DNA of 64,000 nt from Pseudomonas sp. DTU12.3 (GTDB taxonomy: Bacteria > Pseudomonadota > Gammaproteobacteria > Pseudomonadales > Pseudomonadaceae), in contig NZ_CP027218.1 of the NCBI RefSeq assembly GCF_004124275.1, forward strand, positions 6,164,501-6,228,500, in the 5' to 3' direction. A program made the translations under genes and the position numbers. The notes beneath the pieces are model-generated. The model made no database searches and was not told the DNA's origin. It was given only the letters and a program-made list of their open reading frames with translations. This document shows, one piece after another, positions 42,984-52,024 of this stretch; the stretch's first letter is position 1, and each line of letters opens with the position of its first letter.

Positions 42984-44893
42984 CAGGACAGCGCCTCCAG
43001 CTCCGCCTGCATGCTTTCCAGTATCTCGAGGGCTTCCATCCACGCCTCTTCCAGCTCGCCTTCGCGAACCTTCAGCTTGGCCTGTTCGGCCAGCAGGTCA
43101 CGCAACTCGTTCTTGCGCGCCGGCTCGTAGATGTCGCTGTCGCCAAGGCTGGCATCGACCTTGGCGAGCTTCTCGTGGAGCTTGCCGAGTTCAGCTTCGA
43201 GCTTGTCAGCTTCGCGCTTGTGCGGTGCAAGTTGCTGACGCAGGGCAGCCGCCGCCTGACGCTGGGCCTTCTTGTCGGTCTTGTCCGGGTTGACTGTAGT
43301 GGTGCTGACCGGCGCGTTGCGCTGGCGGTATTCCACCAGCCAGCGCGCGTAGTCTTCGAGGTCGCCATCGAACTCTTCGACCTTGCCGTCAGCGACCAGG
43401 TAGAAGTTATCGGTGGTGCTCTTGAGCAAGTGTCGATCGTGAGATACCACCAACACCGCACCGCTGAATTCCTGCAGCGCCATGGTCAGCGCCAGGCGCA
43501 TTTCCAGGTCGAGGTGGTTGGTCGGTTCGTCGAGCAGCAACAGGTTCGGCCGTTCCCAGGCGATCAACGCCAAGGCCAGACGGGCCTTTTCGCCACCGGA
43601 GAAATTCAGCACCGGCTCATCGATACGCGCACCACGGAAGTCGAAACCACCGAGGAAGTCGCGCAGGGTCTGCTCGCGCTCGGTCGGCGCCAGACGCTGC
43701 ATGTGCAGCAACGGGCTGGCCTTGGAGTCCAGCGAGTCGAGCTGGTGCTGAGCAAAGTAGCCGACCACGGTGTTCTCGCCACGGGTCAGGCGCCCGGCAA
43801 TCGGTGACAGCTCGCCGGCGAGGTTCTTGATCAGCGTCGACTTACCGGCGCCGTTCGGCCCGAGCAGGCCGATCCGCGCACCCGGGGTCAGTTGCAGCTT
43901 GACCTTCTCGAGGATGGTTTTGTCGCCATAACCCAGGCTCGCATCGGACAGATCGATCAGCGGACTGGAGATCTTGCTCGACTCGCGGAAAACGAAATCG
44001 AACGGCGAATCGACGTGGGCCGCCGACAGCTCTTCCATGCGCTCCAGGGCCTTGATCCGGCTCTGCGCCTGACGGGCCTTGGTCGCCTGCGCCTTGAAGC
44101 GGGCGATGTAGCTTTCCATGTGCGCACGTTGCGCCTGCTGCTTCTCGTAGGCCTGTTGCTGCTGGGCGAGACGCTCGGCACGGGCGCGTTCGAAGGCGCT
44201 GTAGCCGCCGCGATACAGGGTAATTTTGCGCTGATCGACGTGCGCCACATGATCGACGACTTCGTCGAGGAAATCGCGGTCGTGAGAAATCAGCAGCAAG
44301 GTGCCCGGGTAGCTCTTCAGCCACTCTTCGAGCCAGATGATCGCGTCGAGGTCCAAGTGGTTGGTCGGTTCGTCGAGCAGCAACAAGTCCGACGGGCACA
44401 TCAAGGCCTGCGCCAGGTTCAGGCGCATCCGCCAGCCCCCGGAGAAATCGCCGACCTGACGATCCATCTGCTCGTTGGTGAAACCGAGACCGGCAAGCAA
44501 CTTGCGCGCCCGCGCATCGGCGGTGTAACCGTCGGCGCTGTCGAGTTCGGCGTGCAGGCGCGCCTGAGCGGCACCGTCATGCGCGGCTTCGGCGGCCGCG
44601 AGATCACGTTGCACCTCGCGTAGACGCAGGTCGCCATCGAGCACATAGTCGACGGCAAGCCGTTCGAGCGTCTCGATCTCTTGGCGCATGTGGGCGATGC
44701 GCCAGTCGGCCGGCAGGAAGCAATCACCCGAATCCGGATGCAGCTCACCCCGAATCAGGGCGAACAAGCTCGATTTGCCGGCGCCGTTGGCACCGATGAG
44801 GCCGGCTTTGTGGCCGGCGTGCAGGGTCAGCTCGGCGTCTTCTAGCAGACGTTGCGGGCCACGCTGTAAAGTCAGGTTCTGAAGTCGGATCAT
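42983..44893 (-). CDS. ABC-F ATPase (YheS-like)
   Basis: A 636-residue protein with two ABC cassettes and no membrane part. First Walker A GANGAGKSSL (about 34-43) with signature FSGGWRMRLNLAQAL; second GPNGAGKSTL (about 345) with FSGGEKARLALALI. Between them is the Arg-rich linker (RAERLAQQQQAYEKQQAQRA) that enters the ribosome E site in ABC-F proteins, and a C-terminal coiled coil (LEAELGKLHEKLAKVDASLG). Closest in layout to YheS, which tunes translation of stalling nascent chains. It is coupled to the MscS gene. Confidence 0.9.
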   Translation of the reverse strand: MIRLQNLTLQRGPQRLLEDAELTLHAGHKAGLIGANGAGKSSLFALIRGELHPDSGDCFLPADWRIAHMRQEIETLERLAVDYVLDGDLRLREVQRDLAAAEAAHDGAAQARLHAELDSADGYTADARARKLLAGLGFTNEQMDRQVGDFSGGWRMRLNLAQALMCPSDLLLLDEPTNHLDLDAIIWLEEWLKSYPGTLLLISHDRDFLDEVVDHVAHVDQRKITLYRGGYSAFERARAERLAQQQQAYEKQQAQRAHMESYIARFKAQATKARQAQSRIKALERMEELSAAHVDSPFDFVFRESSKISSPLIDLSDASLGYGDKTILEKVKLQLTPGARIGLLGPNGAGKSTLIKNLAGELSPIAGRLTRGENTVVGYFAQHQLDSLDSKASPLLHMQRLAPTEREQTLRDFLGGFDFRGARIDEPVLNFSGGEKARLALALIAWERPNLLLLDEPTNHLDLEMRLALTMALQEFSGAVLVVSHDRHLLKSTTDNFYLVADGKVEEFDGDLEDYARWLVEYRQRNAPVSTTTVNPDKTDKKAQRQAAAALRQQLAPHKREADKLEAELGKLHEKLAKVDASLGDSDIYEPARKNELRDLLAEQAKLKVREGELEEAWMEALEILESMQAELEALS

Positions 44894-44943
44894 AATGGCG
44901 GCGGAGTCTACCAGCTTCGCTCACAACTGGCGCGAGTAGCACG

Positions 44944-45405
44944 ATGTCCTCTGACCTGTGGAGCTTTTCCCTTGCCACCTACGCCCGCCCGGGCGTGGAA
45001 GACGCCTGCCTGCAACTGCAAACGGCGGGCGCGAATGTGTGCCTGCTGTTGTGTGGTTTGTGGCTGGAGCAACGCGGGGTGATGTGCGATGAACAACGCG
45101 TTCGCCAGCTTCAGACGCTGACCGGACCGTGGGATATCGAAGTGGTGCAGCCGCTGCGGACACTGCGTATGCAGTGGAAGGCGCGGGCGCTGGATGATGC
45201 GGTGCTGAAAGGCATGCGCGAGCAGATCAAATCACTTGAGCTTGAGGCTGAGCGAGCGTTGCTGTCACGGCTTGAGGGCGTGGCGCAGGCGTGGCCGCGA
45301 AACGCTGCAGGCTCGACGACCTGGCTGGAGGGATTGGCCGGCAGTGCGGCCAGCCCGAACCGCGACGCGCTGCAAGTGCTGCGCGTCGCGGCAACCGGCA
45401 CTTAG
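44944..45405 (+). CDS. TIGR02444-family protein
   Basis: A 153-residue protein recognised from DLWSFSLATYARPGVEDACL, NVCLLLCGLWLEQRGVM and PWDIEVVQPLRTLRMQWKAR, the pattern of the small uncharacterised TIGR02444 family. It has no signal peptide or membrane segment. It is divergent from the ABC-F gene (50 bases). Its last 4 bases overlap the convergent algP stop. Family members often lie beside the same ABC-F gene in pseudomonads, and no function has been assigned. Confidence 0.82.
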   Translation: MSSDLWSFSLATYARPGVEDACLQLQTAGANVCLLLCGLWLEQRGVMCDEQRVRQLQTLTGPWDIEVVQPLRTLRMQWKARALDDAVLKGMREQIKSLELEAERALLSRLEGVAQAWPRNAAGSTTWLEGLAGSAASPNRDALQVLRVAATGT

Positions 45406-46544
45406 GAAGCGCTGGTCGGGTTGTTGCTGACGCTCGACGCAGCGGCTGGCGATGGCGCAGCCGAAGGGGTCGAGGTAGTGGCGGCTGCAGCAGGTGCCGC
45501 TGGCGCAGCCGAAGTTGCCGGTGCGGCAGGCTTGGCCGCTGGCGTGGAAGCCGGTTTGGCAGCGGCTGGCTTTTTCACGGCTGGTTTTGCAGCTGGTTTT
45601 GCAGCAGCCGGTTTTGCGGCGGGCTTGGCTGCCGGTTTGGCGGCGGCTTTCACTGCTGGTTTGGCAGCAGGCTTGGCGGCCGGTTTTGCCGCAGCTTTGG
45701 CAGCAGGTTTGGCTGCAGCCGGTTTCGCGGCTGGTTTCGCGGCTGGTTTCGCAGCGGCGGTTTTAGCAGCTGGTTTTGCCGCAACTTTGGCAGCGGGTTT
45801 AGCGGCCGGCTTGGCGGCTGCGGCTTTCGCCGGAGCAGCTTTGGCAGCGGTGGTTTTAGCAGCCGGTTTGGCAGCGGCAGTACGCGCAGCCGGCTTGGCG
45901 GCAGCAGGTTTTGCAGCGGTGGTTTTAGCCGCTGGTTTTGCCGCGCTGGCCGCAGCCGGTTTTTTCGCGGCAGGTTTGGCAGCGGTTTTCGCAGCCGGTT
46001 TGGCAGCCGCTTTCACCGGTGCTTTTGCAGCTGGCTTGGCAGCGGTTTTTGCAGCTGGCTTGGCCGCTGCAGTTTTCGCTGGCGCCTTGGCTGCTGCAGG
46101 TTTTGCAGCGGCTTTCTTCGCCGGCGCTGCCGCTGGTTTGGCCGAGCGAGTCGACAATACCTTGCCCACGGCTTCTTGAACGCGACCAACACCCTGGGCC
46201 AGTTTCAGGCTTTCCTGAGCGTCGCGCTTGAGTTGCAGAATGTAGCTGCGCGTATCGGACTGACGATCCTTCAAGGCATCGAGCAGGTCTTCGAGTTCTT
46301 TCACTGCGCCTTTGGCTTTGGTCTGTGCCTTGGCTTTACCGGCGGCAGCTGCGTCCTGCAATTTGGTGCGGGATTTGTGCAGTTTTTCTTGCGCCTTGCC
46401 GCGTTGCTTTTCCAGCTTGGCGAGCAGTTTTTCAGCATCAGCCAAGGCTTGCGAGCAAGCGTTTTCCAGATGCTCGAGCAGGCTGCCCGAGAGTTGTTGG
46501 AGTAAGTGCAACGGAGTGTTTACAGGCTTCTTGGTGGCCGACAT
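45402..46544 (-). CDS. algP: AlgP, histone H1-like repeat protein
   Basis: A 380-residue protein. The first about 120 residues are a mixed-charge helical domain (LQQLSGSLLEHLENACSQAL; KLEKQRGKAQEKLHKSRTKL). From about residue 135 it is a low-complexity tail of KPAA, KTAA and APAK units about 200 residues long, then a proline/alanine/serine end. The repeat tail resembles eukaryotic histone H1 and binds DNA. In P. aeruginosa, AlgP (AlgR3) influences alginate gene expression and its tail varies in length between strains. The repeats make this a slippage-prone locus. It is convergent with the TIGR02444 gene. Confidence 0.92.
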   Translation of the reverse strand: MSATKKPVNTPLHLLQQLSGSLLEHLENACSQALADAEKLLAKLEKQRGKAQEKLHKSRTKLQDAAAAGKAKAQTKAKGAVKELEDLLDALKDRQSDTRSYILQLKRDAQESLKLAQGVGRVQEAVGKVLSTRSAKPAAAPAKKAAAKPAAAKAPAKTAAAKPAAKTAAKPAAKAPVKAAAKPAAKTAAKPAAKKPAAASAAKPAAKTTAAKPAAAKPAARTAAAKPAAKTTAAKAAPAKAAAAKPAAKPAAKVAAKPAAKTAAAKPAAKPAAKPAAAKPAAKAAAKPAAKPAAKPAVKAAAKPAAKPAAKPAAAKPAAKPAVKKPAAAKPASTPAAKPAAPATSAAPAAPAAAATTSTPSAAPSPAAASSVSNNPTSAS

Positions 46545-46736
46545 GGTTTACCTCCTGGCTGACGTGAGTGCGGCTCATACTAGACCTCTGCTGCTACCGC
46601 CGCTAGGTCATGTTGACAGTATCGAAACAGTTGCGTTGCAACGAAGTGAAAATGTTCTGCATGAAGGCAAAAGCAGTTCACCGTTGCAGACGTTTGCGCT
46701 GGCATAATCCACCGCATCTCAGGACGGAGAGTGCCC

Positions 46737-47402
46737 ATGTCGCGCTACCTTTTTTTATCCCTCTGCATGATTTTTTCCGCAGCCCACGCTGACGAAAAAA
46801 CCACTGCGAATGACGCTCACGATCTGGCCTACAGTTTGGGCGCAAGCCTCGGTGAACGGCTGCGTCAGGAAGTCCCGCAATTGCAGATTCAAGCGTTGGT
46901 CGAAGGCTTGCAGCAAGCCTATCAGGGCAAGCCACTGGCACTGAGTGAAGCCCGCATCGAACAGATCCTCGCCGATCACGAAGCGCAAAATGCCGAACAG
47001 AAACCGCTGCCGTCGAGTGACGCCGCGATGGAAAACGAACAGCGTTTTCTCACCGCAGAAAAAGCCAAACCGGGCGTAAAGGAATTGACCGATGGAATCC
47101 TGCTGACCGAACTGACCCCTGGCACTGGCGCCAAGGCCGGTCCCGATGGAAAAGTGCAGGTGTTGTACATCGGTCGTCTGCCTGACGGCACGGTGTTCGA
47201 TCAAAACACTCAGCCGCAGTGGTTCAACCTCGACAGCGTGATTGCCGGATGGCGCACCGCATTGCAGAACATGCCGGTGGGGGCGAAATGGCGCCTGGTG
47301 ATTCCATCGGATCAGGCCTATGGCGCCGACGGTGCCGGTGACCTGATCGCACCGTTCACGCCGCTGGTATTCGAGGTGGAATTGCGCGGCGCGACCAGTT
47401 GA
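46737..47402 (+). CDS. FKBP-type peptidyl-prolyl isomerase (FkpA/FklB-like)
   Basis: A 221-residue secreted isomerase: signal MSRYLFLSLCMIFSAAHA, then an N-terminal helical dimer domain (DLAYSLGASLGERLRQEVPQ; LVEGLQQAYQGKPLALSEAR), and an FKBP domain with VQVLYIGRLPDGTVFDQN, WRTALQNMPVGAKWRLVIPS and DLIAPFTPLVFEVEL. It folds periplasmic proteins. The typical YGAxG active-site stretch is present as AYGADGAGDLI. The ATG at 46737 is used because GGAGA lies 6 bases before it. It is between algP and algQ, as in P. aeruginosa. Confidence 0.9.
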   Translation: MSRYLFLSLCMIFSAAHADEKTTANDAHDLAYSLGASLGERLRQEVPQLQIQALVEGLQQAYQGKPLALSEARIEQILADHEAQNAEQKPLPSSDAAMENEQRFLTAEKAKPGVKELTDGILLTELTPGTGAKAGPDGKVQVLYIGRLPDGTVFDQNTQPQWFNLDSVIAGWRTALQNMPVGAKWRLVIPSDQAYGADGAGDLIAPFTPLVFEVELRGATS

Positions 47403-47412
47403 TCAGGCAATA

Positions 47413-47446
47413 AAAAACGGTGCGCCAGGGGCGCACCGTTTTTAGT
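47413..47446. terminator. Bidirectional terminator between the FKBP gene and algQ
   Basis: An A run, stem CGGTGCGCC-AG-GGGCGCACCG and a T run form a symmetrical terminator for the two convergent genes. Confidence 0.92.
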
Positions 47447-47457
47447 GGAAAAGCAGA

Positions 47458-47916
47458 TCAGGCCTGAACCGGATCCTCTTCCTTATGTGCTGTATGCAGC
47501 ACTTCAATCAGGCAGTCTTCAAGTTCGAAACGCTCGTGCAGCAGGCCACCGAGCTCCTTGAATTTCTCGGCAACGCACTTGCCTTCATCGCACAGATCGT
47601 TGAACGCGAGCAGCTTCTCAGTGATGACGTCGATGCGTGGATAGATCGTCTCGGCGAGTTCCAGGCCACGTTTGTCGTTGAACGCCTTGGCTTCGCCCGT
47701 CAGCTGTTCGTAGATTTCGAAGTGCCCTGCCGAGACGTAATCGACCAGCACGCCGCAGAACTCCTGCAAGGGCTTGCGACTCTCGGACAGTGACTCAGGC
47801 TGCGCGCCGAGTTTGTCGTAGGCGCCGATCAGATCTTCACGCTCCTGCAACCAGCGGTCGATCAGCAGATGAACTCCACCCCAGCGTTCCTGAGCATTCT
47901 GACAACTTTCGAGCAT
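47458..47916 (-). CDS. algQ: Anti-sigma-70 factor AlgQ/Rsd
   Basis: A 152-residue all-helical protein of the Rsd/AlgQ family: CQNAQERWGGVHLLIDRWLQ, EFCGVLVDYVSAGHFEIYEQ and ERFELEDCLIEVLHTAH. It binds the sigma-70 C-terminal region and shifts polymerase towards other sigma factors; in P. aeruginosa it regulates alginate and pyoverdine-related genes. The ATG at 47916 follows AAGGGAAGAGAG. Rsd and the 6S RNA in this window act on the same polymerase form, though the two genes are 38 kb apart. Confidence 0.95.
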   Translation of the reverse strand: MLESCQNAQERWGGVHLLIDRWLQEREDLIGAYDKLGAQPESLSESRKPLQEFCGVLVDYVSAGHFEIYEQLTGEAKAFNDKRGLELAETIYPRIDVITEKLLAFNDLCDEGKCVAEKFKELGGLLHERFELEDCLIEVLHTAHKEEDPVQA

Positions 47917-48030
47917 GGCGATCTCTCTTCCCTTGTGGGTCATGCTGCTCTACACCCGCGCCTCTCTTCTGGTTTGAAGCCGGGAGGGCGGTCGGGCAGA
48001 GCGTCATCGAGCAACATAATTCCAATGACA

Positions 48031-48056
48031 CGTGCGGGCCAGATTATGCCCGCACG
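48031..48056. repeat. Perfect hairpin between dsbB and algQ
   Basis: CGTGCGGGC (48031-48039) pairs with GCCCGCACG (48048-48056) around an 8-base loop, about 45 bases past the dsbB stop. No T run follows. It may stabilise or end the dsbB message. Confidence 0.45.
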
Positions 48057-48100
48057 CCTATGGCTTCAAGGTACGCAGGAGATAAAGTTCATACAAGTGT

Positions 48101-48652
48101 TTAATCCCTGATCAGCCTGCGGTGCGACGCTTCGCCGCTGAGCGGTTGTTGCAGAGCGTTCCAGACCAGTCGCATCAGTTGGTAAAACGCCAGAATCGAC
48201 ATCGCCACAAAAAACAGCAGACTCCACTCGGGGATGCTCAGATCGAACAGCGTCCAGGAAATTTCCACACAGTCGGCGCTGCCGCTGACCATGCGCAGTA
48301 CCGCGCACAACCAGGGCATGCTGCTGAACAAGGTCTCGGGCGCAGGCGAACATTCGACCAGTTGCAGTACTGAATCGCCCTGCATCAACACCTGCCGCCA
48401 GGCCGCCGTCGTGCCACCGAGGCTCGCGCAAAGCGCAACCACCCAGTAGAGCGAAAGGCCGACACGTCGCGGACCATGCACCGCCGCCAGACCACAGCAG
48501 ACGGTCAGCAGCGTCATGAACATCCGCTGTACCAGGCACAGACTGCATGGCGCCAGGCCAACCGCGTATTCAAGGTAATAAGAAGCTCCCAGGGCAACAG
48601 CCCCCGCAGTGAAAGCCATAAAAAACAAGGAGCGTGAGCAGGCCAACGACAT
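48101..48652 (-). CDS. dsbB: Disulfide bond formation protein DsbB (DsbH-type)
   Basis: A 183-residue inner-membrane protein with four membrane helices. First periplasmic Cys pair CSLC (about 36-39, in LAPCSLCLVQRMFMT), second pair in the loop with VECSPAPET (about 99-107) and GSADCVEIS (about 127). It reoxidises DsbA and passes electrons to ubiquinone. P. aeruginosa has two such proteins, and the one at this chromosomal site is called DsbH. The start ATG is at 48652. It lies alone on the minus strand between algQ and hemY. Confidence 0.9.
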   Translation of the reverse strand: MSLACSRSLFFMAFTAGAVALGASYYLEYAVGLAPCSLCLVQRMFMTLLTVCCGLAAVHGPRRVGLSLYWVVALCASLGGTTAAWRQVLMQGDSVLQLVECSPAPETLFSSMPWLCAVLRMVSGSADCVEISWTLFDLSIPEWSLLFFVAMSILAFYQLMRLVWNALQQPLSGEASHRRLIRD

Positions 48653-48868
48653 GGCTTTTCCGTAACAGTAGAGACAGGCAGTTACGGTAGAGGAAAGCGC
48701 GTCAGCCTTTCAAGGCAGGCAGCCGCCGACACTTCACCAGAGGTGTAGGGAAATCCCGACAGGCAACAGAGGAATTGATGTAGGCCGTTGTAGGACGTTG
48801 CCCAAGACGCGTGTTGGCGAGGATTTTTCCGTCATCAGGCACACGAGGGAGCACGCTCCCCCGTGATT

Positions 48869-50107
48869 TTATGCGCGAACCGGGACCGGTAGGGGAGCGG
48901 CCAGCAGCCGCTCATCGAGCAGGCCAAGACCCTCCTGAAACAGTTGATTACTGCGTTCGGTATCGCCCAACTGTGCAAGCAGGCGCGCCAGCTCTGCACA
49001 GGCTTCCGGATTACGCTGCAGGCGCAGGCTGCTTTCCAGATAATCGCGGGCCTTGCCCCACAAGCTGGTTTGCAGGCACAGACGGCCAAGGGTCAGCAGC
49101 AGGCTTGGGTCGGCCGGATGCTCCTTGAGCCAGCCTTCGGCCGTTTGCAACTGACGCGCCGGATCGCTGCCGCGCACGAGGCCATAAAGACGTGCGAGAT
49201 GACTGTCGTACTTGCGCTTGAGCGCCGTTCGCAGCACATCCTCCGCTTCGACCTGAGCGCCCAACTGACGCAACTGTTCGGCATACGCCAAGACCAATGG
49301 CGGCTCCTGACGCTGCGCCGAGGTGAGCTGTTCCCATGCGCGCTTGAGCGACTGCAGACCTACCGTGCCATCCTCCTCGCGATGCGCTGCCAGCGACAGG
49401 TTTGCACCCCAGGCCCGGCGTTCCAGTTCAGTCAGCTCTGCGGGGGGCAGGACTTTGTCCTTGCGCAGCTCCGGCAATAGACGGATCACCTCCGACCATT
49501 CACCACGCTGTTGATGCAAACGCTGCAACTGACGCAAGGTCTGCGCATTGCGCGGGTGGCGCTCGTGCATCGCTTGCAGGGTCACCAGCGCACCGTCGGT
49601 ATCACCGCGGTCGGTTTGCAACTGCGCATGACTCAAGGCAATCGCCAGCTCGGCTTGCGGCTGACGTTCCAGCGCACGTTCCAGCAAGTGATCGCACTCT
49701 TCGTAATTACCCTGCTCGTTGGCCGCACGTGCCGCGCCGAGGTAGTACAGCAGCGGTTGGCGTTCGGCCTCTGCAGCACGGTACAAATGCCGTTGCGCGC
49801 TGGCCCAGCGACCTTCGGCGAGATCGAGTTGGCCGTGTTCGATGGCCACTTGCACACGACGACTGCGGTTGCGCCGCGACCATGGATTGACCACACCGGT
49901 GGAGGTCATGACCAGTTCGACCAGCGTCTTGATGCCCCAGAACAGCAGCCACAACACCGCAATCACCGCGAGCGTTGCCCACAGGCTCGCTTCGTAACGG
50001 AAGGTCTTGTAGGCAATCAACACGTAACCGGAATGCTGCGCCACGGCAAAGCCCAGCGCCGCCGTCGCCGCGATCACCAAAAACACAATCACATACAGGC
50101 GTTTCAT
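48869..50107 (-). CDS. hemY: HemY, heme-locus TPR membrane protein
   Basis: A 412-residue protein with two N-terminal membrane helices (VIVFLVIAATAALGFAVAQH; LWATLAVIAVLWLLFWGIKT), followed by TPR-like helix pairs (AQRHLYRAAEAERQPLLYYL; EECDHLLERALERQPQAELA). It is the last gene of the algR-side hem cluster and overlaps hemX by 4 bases (ATGA). HemY proteins of this class are not the Bacillus protoporphyrinogen oxidase; their exact role in heme synthesis is unsettled. About 200 bases follow before dsbB without a recognisable gene. Confidence 0.92.
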   Translation of the reverse strand: MKRLYVIVFLVIAATAALGFAVAQHSGYVLIAYKTFRYEASLWATLAVIAVLWLLFWGIKTLVELVMTSTGVVNPWSRRNRSRRVQVAIEHGQLDLAEGRWASAQRHLYRAAEAERQPLLYYLGAARAANEQGNYEECDHLLERALERQPQAELAIALSHAQLQTDRGDTDGALVTLQAMHERHPRNAQTLRQLQRLHQQRGEWSEVIRLLPELRKDKVLPPAELTELERRAWGANLSLAAHREEDGTVGLQSLKRAWEQLTSAQRQEPPLVLAYAEQLRQLGAQVEAEDVLRTALKRKYDSHLARLYGLVRGSDPARQLQTAEGWLKEHPADPSLLLTLGRLCLQTSLWGKARDYLESSLRLQRNPEACAELARLLAQLGDTERSNQLFQEGLGLLDERLLAAPLPVPVRA

Positions 50108-51246
50108 GGCGTCGCCTCCTGCGCGGTATTGGCGGCAGGTTTGGCGAAGGGTTTCACCGACTCTTCGGCGTTGACGTTGCGCCGCTCGAGATAGCCCTGC
50201 ACCGCACTCAGGGTGCCAGCCATGTCAGGGGTGTTGACCGTGACCGGTTCCTTGCTCAGTTCTGCGACTTGCTCGAGCATCACTTTGCTTTGCGGATTAT
50301 CCGGATTGAAGTTGCCCTTGAGCACGTCGCGCGCCTCGGTCAGCGCTTGGGTGTAAACCGCTGCCTGGCCGTTGAGAGCGGCCCACTGCGCCTGCTCAAG
50401 CGAAAGGCTCAGGGCCAGACGCACCTGGCTCAGACTCTGCCCGGCGAGCAGCGGTCGCACATTCTTGTCAGCATTGAAATCGATGCGGATGTAGCGCGAA
50501 ACCTGATCCCACCACTGCGCCCAACGACTCGCACCGTCACCGTCGGCAGTCAGGCCGAGCAGCGATTCGCCGCGATCCTTGTATTCCGGCGCCAGCTCGG
50601 TGAGGTCGATGACCTGGTCACGCAACGCGCCGAGGCGCAGGAACAGACCGGTACGATCCGGCTGTGCAGTGCTGCGCAACGCGACCAGGGTTTTCGCCAC
50701 TTGCTCGCGGGCGGCGAAAGAGCCGGGATCGTTTTGCTCACGAAGGATTTCGTCGGCACCCTGCACCAGCGCCTGCGCGCTGCTGATGTCCTGCAAGGCC
50801 GAAAGACGCAGGCTGGCCAGACGCAGCAGATGTTCGGCCTCGGCCAGACGCCAGTCCTTGCGGCTGGCACCGAGGACGGTTTCCAGACGCTGGTTGAGGC
50901 GTTGTTGATCGCCCTGAAGTTGGGTCACCAGACGTTGACGCTCGGCAAGCTCGTCAGCACCCGGCAACTGCGCGAGGCGTTCGGTCAGACGCTGTTCATT
51001 GAGTTTCAGACTCTGCGCCTGATCGTTCAGCGCCTGCACTTCCCCGGATTGCTGTTGAGTGTTGGTCTGCAGGTGCCGGACCTGCCAGACACCCCAGCCA
51101 CCCATGGCGACCCCGGCAGCGCCGAGCAACAGGGCGACGATGGCCAGTCCATTGCCTCGGCGCGGCTCTGTGGCCGGCGGTGGAGTTTCAACCTGGGCAT
51201 CAATCACAGGCTGGACGTCATCTTTAGGCAAGGCTGTTTCGCTCAC
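50104..51246 (-). CDS. hemX: HemX, membrane-anchored heme-locus protein
   Basis: A 380-residue protein with a proline-rich cytoplasmic start (TPPPATEPRRG), one membrane helix (LAIVALLLGAAGVAMGGWG, about 30-48) and a periplasmic coiled-coil/helical body (QSGEVQALNDQAQSLKLNEQ; AEHLLRLASLRLSALQDISS). It is often annotated as uroporphyrinogen-III C-methyltransferase, but the methyltransferase domain is absent, so that label is doubtful. Gene order hemC-hemD-hemX-hemY is standard. It begins 16 bases after the hemD stop. Confidence 0.9.
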   Translation of the reverse strand: MSETALPKDDVQPVIDAQVETPPPATEPRRGNGLAIVALLLGAAGVAMGGWGVWQVRHLQTNTQQQSGEVQALNDQAQSLKLNEQRLTERLAQLPGADELAERQRLVTQLQGDQQRLNQRLETVLGASRKDWRLAEAEHLLRLASLRLSALQDISSAQALVQGADEILREQNDPGSFAAREQVAKTLVALRSTAQPDRTGLFLRLGALRDQVIDLTELAPEYKDRGESLLGLTADGDGASRWAQWWDQVSRYIRIDFNADKNVRPLLAGQSLSQVRLALSLSLEQAQWAALNGQAAVYTQALTEARDVLKGNFNPDNPQSKVMLEQVAELSKEPVTVNTPDMAGTLSAVQGYLERRNVNAEESVKPFAKPAANTAQEATP

Positions 51247-51262
51247 GTATCCATCCTTTGCA

Positions 51263-52024
51263 TTAGAAAACGGGTACGGGATGCTCCCGTAACGCCGTCA
51301 GCAAAGCCGCGGCACTCGCGCCGCGGCAATCCACAACTGTTTGAGCCCCGGCGGCACGTGCCTGCTCGGCGACTCTTGGGCTTGGCACAAACAACGGCAA
51401 CTGCGCAATTGCCGGCCAGGCATCGCCGGCCATCTGACGCAGGTGCTCGAAACCCTGTCCACTGCTGACCACCAGCCCGTTCAAGCGTTCCGCTTCGATC
51501 CGCTGCGGTAACGCTTGCGGTGCATAGGCTGGCAGCTCGCGTCGATACAATTCCAGATACTCGACACTAGCACCTAGCTCACGCAAGCGCTCGGCAAGCA
51601 GTTCGCGCCCACCCTCCCCGCGCAGGATCAACACCTGCGCACCGGGCTGGCTGACCGCCTCACGCAGACGCGGCAATTGCAGCAACGCTTCACTGTCATC
51701 GCCCTCAGACGGGAAGTGCGCATCGAGGCCGCGATCCAGAAGAATCTGCGCGGTCGCCGCACCGACACTGAACCACGGCATCGTCAGCGCAGGTGAACCG
51801 TCGAGCAACTCCAGTGCAATGCGTGCCGCCGGTTTGCTAACCACGATTACCGCGCTGCAATTCGGCAACTGCGCAATCGCCTGACGAATCTTGTCAGAGA
51901 CCGGCAGCGCGACAATGTCCAGAAGCGGCAGACAACTACTGAAAACGCCCTGCGCCGCCAACGTCTCGGCCAGCGCCGCACAATCGTCCGCAGGGCGCGT
52001 CAGCAGCAGGCGCCAACCGGTCAC
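51263..52024 (-). CDS. hemD: Uroporphyrinogen-III synthase
   Basis: A 253-residue HemD: MTGWRLLLTRPADDCAALAE at the start, VVSKPAARIALELL, GAQVLILRGEGGRELLAERL and LNGLVVSSGQGFEHLRQMAG, in the order expected for the two-domain enzyme. It closes and inverts the D ring of hydroxymethylbilane to give uroporphyrinogen III. The sequence is weakly conserved in general, so context (4-base overlap with hemC) is part of the support. Confidence 0.95.
   Translation of the reverse strand: MTGWRLLLTRPADDCAALAETLAAQGVFSSCLPLLDIVALPVSDKIRQAIAQLPNCSAVIVVSKPAARIALELLDGSPALTMPWFSVGAATAQILLDRGLDAHFPSEGDDSEALLQLPRLREAVSQPGAQVLILRGEGGRELLAERLRELGASVEYLELYRRELPAYAPQALPQRIEAERLNGLVVSSGQGFEHLRQMAGDAWPAIAQLPLFVPSPRVAEQARAAGAQTVVDCRGASAAALLTALREHPVPVF

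Noticed and set aside
45421..46179. Plus-strand Ala/Gly/Leu-rich frame and a CRISPR- or silk-like repeat impression
   Set aside because: It is the antisense of the AlgP KPAA repeats; repeat units are codon-based and there are no spacers.
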